Assembly: GCF_009827055.1 (NCBI RefSeq)
Contig: NZ_WUMK01000005.1
Coordinates: forward strand, 461,743 to 525,742
DNA length: 64,000 nucleotides
Direction of reading: 5' to 3'
From: Shinella kummerowiae
GTDB taxonomy: Bacteria > Pseudomonadota > Alphaproteobacteria > Rhizobiales > Rhizobiaceae
Position numbers and translations under genes: made by a program. Below are positions 8,400 to 15,310 of the stretch, in pieces (position 1 is the stretch's first letter; each line of letters opens with the position of its first letter). Under the pieces are notes generated by a model. That model was given only the letters and a program-made list of their open reading frames with translations, did not search any database and was not told where the DNA came from.

Positions 8400-9842
8400 T
8401 CAATCGTTCTTCAGGGACTTGTAGGCCGAAAGGGCGCATTCGCGCGCCTTGCGATGATCGACGATCGGCTTGGGATAGGTTTTGCCAAGATCGAGGCCTG
8501 CTTCCTTCAACACGGGTTCCGGCGCGTCGAAGGGCTTGTGAATCCAGGCGGAATCGAGCATCTCCAGTTCCGGCACGAAACTGCGCACATAGGTCCCGTC
8601 GGGATCGAATTTTTCGCCCTGCAGGATCGGGTTGAAGATGCGGAAAAACGGCGAGGCATCCGCACCGGACCCTGCCACCCATTGCCAGTTCGCCGCATTC
8701 GACGCCGCATCGGCATCCACCAGCGTATCGCGAAACCATTTTTCGCCGCGCCGCCAGTCGATCATCAGGTGCTTGATCAGGAAGGACGCGGTGATCATGC
8801 GCACACGATTGTGCATCCAGCCATGTTTCCAGAGCTGCCGCATCCCCGCATCGACGATGGGATAGCCCGTCATGCCGCGCGTCCAGAGTTCGAAATTTTT
8901 GCCCGCCGCCTCCCATGGAAAGGCATCGAACCGGCTGTTCCAGTTTTTCTCCGCCAGTTTCGGGAAATGAAAATGCAGATGGTAGCAGAATTCCCGCCAG
9001 GCCAGTTCTTTGCGGAAATGCACGACATCGTCCTTCGATGACGTCAGGCCACGGGTTGCGTGCCAGACGCGGGCGGGAGAGATTTCCCCGAACGCCAGGT
9101 GGGGCGACAGCATGGATGTGGCATCGATTGCCGGAAAATCACGATCCGTCTTGTAGCCGTCGATTGCCCCATCGGCGAAGTCGTCAAGGCGTTCGCGTGC
9201 CGCGCCTTCTCCCGGCGTCCAGATGTCGGTGAAGGAGCATGCCCAATTCGGCTTCGTCGGCAGAAGGTGCCAATCGTCCAGCACGTCGGATGCCGGTGCT
9301 TTTTCGGGAGGCCGCAGTTTTTCCGGCGCATCGGTCGGTTCGTGTGGTTCTCCATCCCGCTCCAGCGCCTTCCAGAACGGTGTGTAGACGCGGTACGGCT
9401 TCTTTTCTCCCGTCAACAGGCGCGTCGGATCGTGCAGCAATTCCGCCGCGAAGCTTCTCGTGTCGACACCGCGTGCCTTGAGCGAGGCCTTGATAACCTT
9501 GTCGATTTCGACACCGGCCGGATTATGCCTGCGGTTCCAGTAGAGGCCGCCGGCACCGGTTTCCTCGATCATATCATCGAGAACCTTGCCCGCCGGGCCG
9601 CTGCGAAGGACGAGGGGCGTTCCAAGCCTGTCGAGCGTGCTGCCGAGAGACGCCAGCGAGTGATGCAGCCACCAGTCCTGCGCCGCTCCGAGCGGACCCG
9701 TTCCGGCCTCCGCAGGTTCGCGTATGTAGAGCGCGATGACGGGGTGCTCGGTCTCCGACGCGGCGATCAGGGCGGGATTGTCGTCCGTGCGCAGATCCTT
9801 GCGGAACCAGACGATGATCGGAGCCCCATTCTCTACCGTCAT
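8400..9842 (-). CDS. phrB: Deoxyribodipyrimidine photolyase (cryptochrome/photolyase family)
   Basis: Flavoenzyme that splits UV-induced cyclobutane pyrimidine dimers in DNA using light. It has 480 residues, the usual length for a class I CPD photolyase. The N-terminal alpha/beta antenna domain begins IVWFRKDLRTDDNPAL near residue 9. The C-terminal FAD domain carries the conserved run WTRGMTGYPIVDAGMRQL near 310-330, MHNRVRMITASFL, and DADAASNAANWQWVAG near 375. It is the second gene of a minus-strand pair, 34 bases after the DUF454 gene. The family is clear; discrimination from a (6-4) photolyase rests on overall resemblance. Confidence 0.93.
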   Translation of the reverse strand: MTVENGAPIIVWFRKDLRTDDNPALIAASETEHPVIALYIREPAEAGTGPLGAAQDWWLHHSLASLGSTLDRLGTPLVLRSGPAGKVLDDMIEETGAGGLYWNRRHNPAGVEIDKVIKASLKARGVDTRSFAAELLHDPTRLLTGEKKPYRVYTPFWKALERDGEPHEPTDAPEKLRPPEKAPASDVLDDWHLLPTKPNWACSFTDIWTPGEGAARERLDDFADGAIDGYKTDRDFPAIDATSMLSPHLAFGEISPARVWHATRGLTSSKDDVVHFRKELAWREFCYHLHFHFPKLAEKNWNSRFDAFPWEAAGKNFELWTRGMTGYPIVDAGMRQLWKHGWMHNRVRMITASFLIKHLMIDWRRGEKWFRDTLVDADAASNAANWQWVAGSGADASPFFRIFNPILQGEKFDPDGTYVRSFVPELEMLDSAWIHKPFDAPEPVLKEAGLDLGKTYPKPIVDHRKARECALSAYKSLKND

Positions 9843-9876
9843 GTCTGGTTTCCTTTCTGCTCTGCTGCGTGGGTGA

Positions 9877-10236
9877 TCATTTCGGCAGCGGGCGGGTCAG
9901 AATGAAGAGAACGCTTCCCGACAGGATGAGCCCGACAACGACGGCAAGAAGCGGCGACGGCTGCGTACGATACCAGAAGAAGCCATAGCTCACGGCAATG
10001 AGAGAAACCGCGACGACTTTCGCACGCGCGGCGATTGCGCCCTCGCGCTGCCAGTTTCGCAACGGCGGTCCGAGCGTGCGGTGGTTGAGCAGCCATTGCT
10101 CCAGACGGGGCGAGGAGCGGGAAAAGCACCAGACGGCAACCAGCAGGAACGGCGTTGTGGGCAGCAAAGGCAGGAAGGCCCCGACGATGCCGAGCGCCGT
10201 CATCAGCAGGCCAGCCAGCATATAGATCGAGCGCAC
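9877..10236 (-). CDS. DUF454 (YbaN-type) inner-membrane protein
   Basis: Small membrane protein of about 119 residues with the DUF454 hallmark near its start: LGIVGAFLPLLPTTPFLLVA, then WCFSRSSPRLEQWLLNHRTLGPPLRNW. Two to three membrane helices are visible, including a C-terminal hairpin. The function is unknown. I chose the GTG at 10236, which has GAGGAA just upstream; the open frame extends about 57 codons further but in low-complexity, non-family sequence. It probably shares a promoter with the downstream photolyase gene and diverges from the amidohydrolase at 10379. Confidence 0.85.
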   Translation of the reverse strand: MRSIYMLAGLLMTALGIVGAFLPLLPTTPFLLVAVWCFSRSSPRLEQWLLNHRTLGPPLRNWQREGAIAARAKVVAVSLIAVSYGFFWYRTQPSPLLAVVVGLILSGSVLFILTRPLPK

Positions 10237-10378
10237 GGGGTTCCTCGTCGTAAAGGGTGTCGACCGTTCAGATAGAGTGCTTTGCCCGCCCCTCCAAGGG
10301 GGTATCGCGCCGCGGTGATTGGAACGAACATCTTCGTCAGGCATTCCTTGCGGACGGAAACAGGGCAGGGCGAAGCGA

Positions 10379-11191
10379 ATGTTGGATGATGCGGCAAGCG
10401 GAAACACGAATGCCTGGTGGACGACGCACCGGGGTGCATCGCCCGTGGTCGCGACGGCTATTCACGATGGCCATGCGGTTTGCGAAAACCTGCTGCTGAA
10501 AATGGCACTCGACGAGGATGAACGCCTGCGCGAAGAGGACCCTTTCACCGCGCAAACCATCCGCGACCTGCAAAACCGTATCGTCTTTCATCGCTCGCGT
10601 TTCGAGGTCGATCTCAATCGTGCCCGGGACGGGGCTTTCTACCTCTTGCCCGAGCAGGCCTGGGGGCTGAAGGTCTGGCGCGAAAAGCCCACCGATGCGG
10701 AGATCGCGGAGGCGCTCGCCGTTCACGACGCCTATTATGCCATGCTGGAAAACTATCTGCGTGGCATCGCGGCACAATACGGTCGCTTCATCGTGCTGGA
10801 CATCCACAGCTACAACCATCGCCGCGGCGGAGCGGCAGTCGCTTCGACCGAGGCGAGCGAAGCCCCGGAAATCAATATCGGCACCGCCTCGATGGACCGA
10901 GAGCGCTGGGCGCCGGTCATCGAGGCATTCATGGCCTTCGCCGCGGATTTCGATTTTCTTGGCCGCAGGCTCGACGTGCGCGAGAACGTCGCCTTCCAGG
11001 GGCGGGGCGAGCAGACGCGGTTCATCCATGAGCGGTTTGCCGACAGCGGCTGTGCCATCGCGATTGAATTCAAGAAGATTTTCATGGACGAGTGGACGGG
11101 CGCGCCGGACTGGCAGGCCATCGCGGCGTTTCGCGCGCTGATCACCGGATCCCTGCCTGTGCTCGAAGGGGCACTGCGGGAGGTCGCATGA
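10379..11191 (+). CDS. N-formylglutamate amidohydrolase family protein
   Basis: Zinc-dependent hydrolase family acting on N-formyl or N-acyl amino acids (HutG-like fold). It has 270 residues. Visible marks are VATAIHDGHAVCENLL near 22 (a predicted metal-site His), the central FIVLDIHSYNHRRGG near 138 and IAIEFKKIFMDEWTG near 227. It lies in no histidine-degradation context. It overlaps by ATGA with a QEGLA-motif peptidase and is followed by a GshB-like ligase, so its natural substrate may be a peptide or modified amino acid handled by those two enzymes. The start at 10379 is preceded by AGGGCG; the frame runs back to 10319. Confidence 0.85.
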   Translation: MLDDAASGNTNAWWTTHRGASPVVATAIHDGHAVCENLLLKMALDEDERLREEDPFTAQTIRDLQNRIVFHRSRFEVDLNRARDGAFYLLPEQAWGLKVWREKPTDAEIAEALAVHDAYYAMLENYLRGIAAQYGRFIVLDIHSYNHRRGGAAVASTEASEAPEINIGTASMDRERWAPVIEAFMAFAADFDFLGRRLDVRENVAFQGRGEQTRFIHERFADSGCAIAIEFKKIFMDEWTGAPDWQAIAAFRALITGSLPVLEGALREVA

Positions 11192-13083
11192 GCCCGACCA
11201 GGAAGGTCCGAAAACCACGACGAAAGAAGGAGAAGTCGCTGGCCGAAGAGGTCGTCGAGGCGCTCGAGGCCGGGAAATCGGTGCGCAGGGATCTCGAAGG
11301 AGGGCGCCTTCATATCGACCGGCCGTTGCCGTTCCTCTGTCTGCATGTCGGGGAGCCGGACGGGCACATTGTCGCCCGCGAGGTTGCGGCGGCAAATGCC
11401 TCTTATCTGCTTGTCAGCCGGATCGAGGATGCCGTTGAACTCATCGTGCCGATCGCAGACGCGCTCCGCCGGAAATTCGGCACCTTCGTGCTGTTCGACA
11501 TAGACGAATTCGATCGCGACCGGCTGCTTTCCGACGACGCACCGTTTTTGCAGCCTTTCGAAGTCATGCTGTCGGCAACGCCCGGTATTGCGGCGAACCG
11601 GGCACTGGAGGCGTTTGAAACGGCGGTCAAGGCGTTCGAGGCGCGTTTTCGCACGCCGCATGTCGAGCTTTGTGCCGCAGACGACGATCCCTGCGTGCGC
11701 TCCGAGCTTTTGGCTTTGCAACTGCCGCTCCTGACGCTGCGTTTCGCGCCGATCTACCGCGTGACGGGATCGGACGCCACTTATCCGGATTTGCGCGAAC
11801 GGCTCATCGACAACTTCCTCGATGCGGGCCTGCGCGCCTTCGCGGCGTTTCTCGATGCCGATGGCTTCCCGAAGCCGGCCACCTACCGCGCCTTTGGCCG
11901 CAAGGCCTTCATCGACGCGGTCGAACGGGCGGACCGCGGGATGGACGACGTCGCTTCGAGTTTCGATTTCCTGCTTGCCGTCACCCCGATCAATGCGGAT
12001 GCGGCCTGGAAGGAATTCAAGGCGAACAAATTCGAAAAGCCGCCGCGGTTCCTGTATCGACCACTGAGCCTGCTGGTGGAACAGGAAAAGCGCCGGCTCT
12101 ATTCGATCGCGCTCGACCGGCTCGAAGATCCGGTGCTGCACCAGATCTACCGGGAAAAGCAGCAGGAACTCGATCTTCAACTGACGCTGATCGCTGAACG
12201 GGAAAAAGCGCGGTTCGTCGAGTTTGGCCGTACGCTTTACGGCCCGGTGGAACCGTCGCTGTTGAAGGCTGCCCGCGAGGTTCTGGATGGGACCTCCGAT
12301 GCCAGGCGCTTGCCGTCCCTTTCGGACGATGATGACGAGGTTGTGGACTGCTTCTACGTCGAGCATCGCGCACGCTCCATGATGCTGGACTACCATCTTC
12401 GCTACGACGGTTTCGACGCCGCCATCGAGCTGCGTGACGACGTGCCTGCCGGTCTCTTGGTATCGGGGCGCCGCCTGCTCATTTCCCGCCGCACACGCAT
12501 GATGCGCCACCGCGTGGAAGCGCTGCTCAGCCACGAGGTGGGGGTCCATCTTCTCACCTATTTCAACGGTTCGGCACAGGGGCTGCGCGTGTTCCGGACG
12601 GGCCTTTCGGGTTACGAGGGCATGCAGGAGGGACTGGCGGTTTTCGCCGAATTCCTGGCCGGCGGCTTCACGCCGGAACGCCTGCGTCTGCTGGCCGCCC
12701 GCGTCATCGGTTGCGATCTCATGCTGGCGGGAGCGTCCTTCGCTGAAAGCTTTCGCGTACTGGTACAAGACTATGATTTCGACACGGAAATGGCATTCGG
12801 TCTTCTGCTGCGGGTCTTTCGCGGAGGAGGACTCGCCAAGGATGCGATCTATCTGCGCGGCCTGCTGTCGCTGCTTAGCCACCTGAAGGCCGGCGGTGCG
12901 CTCGATCCGTTCTGGATGGGCAAGATTTCCGCGTCCCATTTCAGCGTGATGGAGGAGCTTGGAGCCCGCGGCCTGCTGAAGGCACCGATCCTTCGCCCCC
13001 TCTGTCTCGAAACCGACCGGGGGCGCGCAAGGCTGGAACGCGCCCGCGCCGGTCTCACCCCCCTTTCCATGCTCGAAGCTTGA
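11188..13083 (+). CDS. QEGLA-motif (DUF1704, MATCAP-like) zinc metallopeptidase
   Basis: 631-residue protein of the family annotated as flavohemoglobin expression-modulating QEGLA motif protein. The peptidase site is HEVGVH at residues 449-454 (His449, Glu450, His454), followed by QEGLAVFAE at 480-488, whose Glu481 is the expected third zinc ligand. The same fold and spacing occur in the eukaryotic tubulin detyrosinase MATCAP, a carboxypeptidase removing a C-terminal residue. The N-terminus is basic (PTRKVRKPRRKKEKS) and no signal peptide is seen, so it is cytoplasmic. It starts at the ATGA overlap with the amidohydrolase and ends 11 bases before the ATP-grasp gene. The biological substrate is unknown. 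Confidence 0.88.
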   Translation: MSPTRKVRKPRRKKEKSLAEEVVEALEAGKSVRRDLEGGRLHIDRPLPFLCLHVGEPDGHIVAREVAAANASYLLVSRIEDAVELIVPIADALRRKFGTFVLFDIDEFDRDRLLSDDAPFLQPFEVMLSATPGIAANRALEAFETAVKAFEARFRTPHVELCAADDDPCVRSELLALQLPLLTLRFAPIYRVTGSDATYPDLRERLIDNFLDAGLRAFAAFLDADGFPKPATYRAFGRKAFIDAVERADRGMDDVASSFDFLLAVTPINADAAWKEFKANKFEKPPRFLYRPLSLLVEQEKRRLYSIALDRLEDPVLHQIYREKQQELDLQLTLIAEREKARFVEFGRTLYGPVEPSLLKAAREVLDGTSDARRLPSLSDDDDEVVDCFYVEHRARSMMLDYHLRYDGFDAAIELRDDVPAGLLVSGRRLLISRRTRMMRHRVEALLSHEVGVHLLTYFNGSAQGLRVFRTGLSGYEGMQEGLAVFAEFLAGGFTPERLRLLAARVIGCDLMLAGASFAESFRVLVQDYDFDTEMAFGLLLRVFRGGGLAKDAIYLRGLLSLLSHLKAGGALDPFWMGKISASHFSVMEELGARGLLKAPILRPLCLETDRGRARLERARAGLTPLSMLEA

Positions 13084-13094
13084 GGAGAGCAGCC

Positions 13095-14141
13095 ATGCGC
13101 ATCGCCTTTTTCGTCAACTCCATCGAGGGGGAAACCCCGACCTATACGACCACGGCGCTCGCCATGGCGGCGGTCGCGCGCGGACACGACATTTGGTACA
13201 TAACGCCGGGTGATTTCGTGCTGCGCGCCGACGACACGCTCTCGATCCGGGGCCGTGTTCCGCCCGGCAAACGCTACAAGAAGCCGGAGAGTTTTCACGC
13301 TGCCCTCCAGGGTGACGACGCAGCGATCGAGACGATGGATGTAAGCGACGTCGACGTCGTTTTCCTTCGCAACGACCCCTCGCTTGATGCCGACGACCGG
13401 CCCTGGGCGGCCCATGTCGGTGCGATGTTCGGCCGACTTGCCGCCGCGCGCGGAAGCATCGTCGTCAACGATCCGGACGGTCTGTCGCTGGCGCAGAACA
13501 AGCTTTATTTCCAGGGATTTCCACGGGCGGTTCGTCCCGAAACGCTGATCTCCAAGAGTATCGACGAAATCAAGGCCTTCATCGACAGCCACAAGGAAGG
13601 CGTCATCATGAAGCCGCTGCAAGGGTCCGGCGGCAAGAACGTCTTCAAGATCGGCTCCGCCGATGAAGCAAATCTCAACCAGATTTTCGAGGCGGTCAGC
13701 GGCGAGGGATACCTGATCGTCCAGAACTACTTGCCGGCCGCAACAGAGGGAGACGTCCGTCTGTTCCTGATGAACGGCCGCCCGCTGGAGCACGGCGGTA
13801 AATATGCCGCCATCCGCCGCGTGCCGGCCAAGGGCGAGGTCCGCTCGAACATTCACGCGGCCGGGACGGCTGTCGCCGTCGAGATCACGCCGGAAATCCT
13901 GGCGATCGCTGAAATGGTCCGCCCCAAGCTCATCGAGGACGGCATGTTCCTGGTCGGCCTCGACATCGTCGGCGACAAGATCCTGGAAATCAATGTCTTC
14001 ACGCCGGGTGGCCTTAGCGCAATGCTCGATCTCTACGATGTCGACTTTGCCGAGAACATCATCTCAGCGCTGGAAGACAAGGTAACCCAGCGCGACGCCT
14101 ATGCCGGCGTGATTGCCAACAGGACACTCGCTACCTTGTAA
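13095..14141 (+). CDS. Glutathione-synthetase-like ATP-grasp ligase
   Basis: 348 residues, ATP-grasp fold resembling GshB. The matching motifs are RNDPSLD near 93, VNDPDGLSLAQNKL near 128, the glycine-rich loop MKPLQGSGGKNVFKI near 171-185, the segment GDVRLFLMNGRPLEHG near 218, RRVPAKGEVRSNIH near 242, and the Mg/ATP site GLDIVGDKILEINVFTPGG near 293. Enzymes of this family join a carboxylate to an amine. It is probably not the housekeeping GshB: it sits in operon with a metallopeptidase and an amidohydrolase and has no gshA neighbour. The start is the ATG at 13095 with GAGGAG upstream; an in-frame TTG at 13080 overlaps the previous stop. Confidence 0.87.
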   Translation: MRIAFFVNSIEGETPTYTTTALAMAAVARGHDIWYITPGDFVLRADDTLSIRGRVPPGKRYKKPESFHAALQGDDAAIETMDVSDVDVVFLRNDPSLDADDRPWAAHVGAMFGRLAAARGSIVVNDPDGLSLAQNKLYFQGFPRAVRPETLISKSIDEIKAFIDSHKEGVIMKPLQGSGGKNVFKIGSADEANLNQIFEAVSGEGYLIVQNYLPAATEGDVRLFLMNGRPLEHGGKYAAIRRVPAKGEVRSNIHAAGTAVAVEITPEILAIAEMVRPKLIEDGMFLVGLDIVGDKILEINVFTPGGLSAMLDLYDVDFAENIISALEDKVTQRDAYAGVIANRTLATL

Positions 14142-14147
14142 GGGCGA

Positions 14148-14474
14148 TCAGATCAGTTTGCTGTTTGCCGCAGCCTTGGAAGACTTCGCCTTGGCGACGG
14201 CTTTGGCTGCGGCCGGCTTCTCAGCCGCGGCATCCGCCTTCTTCTTCGACTTGGCCGCCTCAGACTTCTTGTCCTGGGCTTTCGCGGAGATTTCGATCAG
14301 CGGCTTCTTCTTGCTCGCCGGCTTTGTCTCGGGGGCGAGTGCCACGCGCTCGAACTCCTCACGCTCAAGCACAGCCTGGGCCCAATGGTCGGCGTCATGA
14401 CCATGCGGTCGCCCGGCTTCTTCCCAGATCGTGTAGGCGCGCTTGCTGATCCATTCACTTCTCGCATCCGTCAT
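14148..14474 (-). CDS. DUF2934 protein with Lys/Ala-rich tail
   Basis: 108 residues. The N-terminal 40 or so match DUF2934 (ISKRAYTIWEEAGRPHGHDADHWAQA). From about residue 50 the protein becomes a lysine/alanine-rich low-complexity tail (KKKADAAAEKPAAAKAVAK) like a histone-type or DNA-binding tail. The function is unknown in this family, which is common in rhizobia. An ACGAGGA ribosome site precedes the ATG. It converges on the ATP-grasp gene with 6 bases between the stops. Confidence 0.8.
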   Translation of the reverse strand: MTDARSEWISKRAYTIWEEAGRPHGHDADHWAQAVLEREEFERVALAPETKPASKKKPLIEISAKAQDKKSEAAKSKKKADAAAEKPAAAKAVAKAKSSKAAANSKLI

Positions 14475-14825
14475 CGTGTATCCTCGTTTGAGAGTGGACT
14501 GACGCCGTGCCGGATATGCCGCAGGTTGCGCGCAGTCACCGGGAGACGGAACTCACTGGACACCGGGAAATATCGGCCGGCAGGTCTGCTACATGCGATT
14601 CGCGGGATAAGAATGCGCCCAAAGCGACATGGCATCAAGCCGAGCGGATCGCGACACGATCCCCGTTTTGACGGATAGTAATGAAACCCACTCGCGTGTG
14701 GCGTCGCGATCTGGCGTAAATTTGGAAAAGTTTCATGCTTGCGGGTGGACAGCATCAATCCCGCCAACGTATTGTCCGGATGAAAGAATCTTCAAGACAA
14801 GCGGCGAACTAGAGAGGCAGGGCGT
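14475..14825. other. Gene-free stretch upstream of the DUF2934 gene
   Basis: No convincing gene. It must hold the DUF2934 promoter on the minus side. A 6-bp hairpin, GGATCG/CGATCC at 14645-14661, is followed by CCGTTTTG on the plus strand, but no plus-strand gene ends nearby. An AT-richer patch lies around 14683-14735. Confidence 0.4.
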
Positions 14826-15209
14826 TTGGCAGCATTCGGGCAACAGCATCGACCGGTTTGTCGGGCTTTTCGCCTTCTTTGCACCTCGCTGACCTGTCTT
14901 TTGTTGTTGATATCGACGCTGTCGGCTCCCGCTACCGCCAGCGCCCCGTCGAAAGTGCTTCGATACGGCACACAGAAGGCGGCGAATACCTCATCTGCTC
15001 TTGCCGATATGGAATGCCGCAAGCGCCCCGTCGCTGGCAAGGCGACCCCGCTCGATGGCGGCGGTATCGATCTCGGCTGTCTATCGGCGAACACGGGCGT
15101 GTATGTGAACGGTACTGCCGTCAACGCGGCCATCGTTCCGCCTTTCGCGGCCGGCAGTGATCGTATCCAGACGCGTGGGGCGCGTGCCCCTCCGTGCAGT
15201 TTCGCCTGA
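14826..15209 (+). CDS. Possible small secreted protein
   Basis: 127-codon frame starting at a TTG with AGGCAGGG just upstream. Residues of about 18-40 form a hydrophobic stretch ending STLSAPATASA, which looks like a signal peptide with an Ala-x-Ala site. The mature part is short with two cysteines (MECRKR, DLGCLS). I recognise no family. Two other frames are also open here, so this may be chance. It precedes the antiporter operon by about 100 bases in the same direction. Confidence 0.35.
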   Translation: MAAFGQQHRPVCRAFRLLCTSLTCLLLLISTLSAPATASAPSKVLRYGTQKAANTSSALADMECRKRPVAGKATPLDGGGIDLGCLSANTGVYVNGTAVNAAIVPPFAAGSDRIQTRGARAPPCSFA

Positions 15210-15310
15210 CGACTGCCCCGATCGTCTCCATCGATCGCCGCAGTCTTCCCGATGTCGCCGGCGTGCCGGCATGTGAGAAGCTCTGACGTTCGAAAGCGAT
15301 CGACCAATCG

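Noticed and set aside
14645..14661. Hairpin GGATCG/CGATCC as a terminator
   Set aside because: Short stem, only a weak T-run on the plus strand, and no plus-strand gene ends upstream of it.
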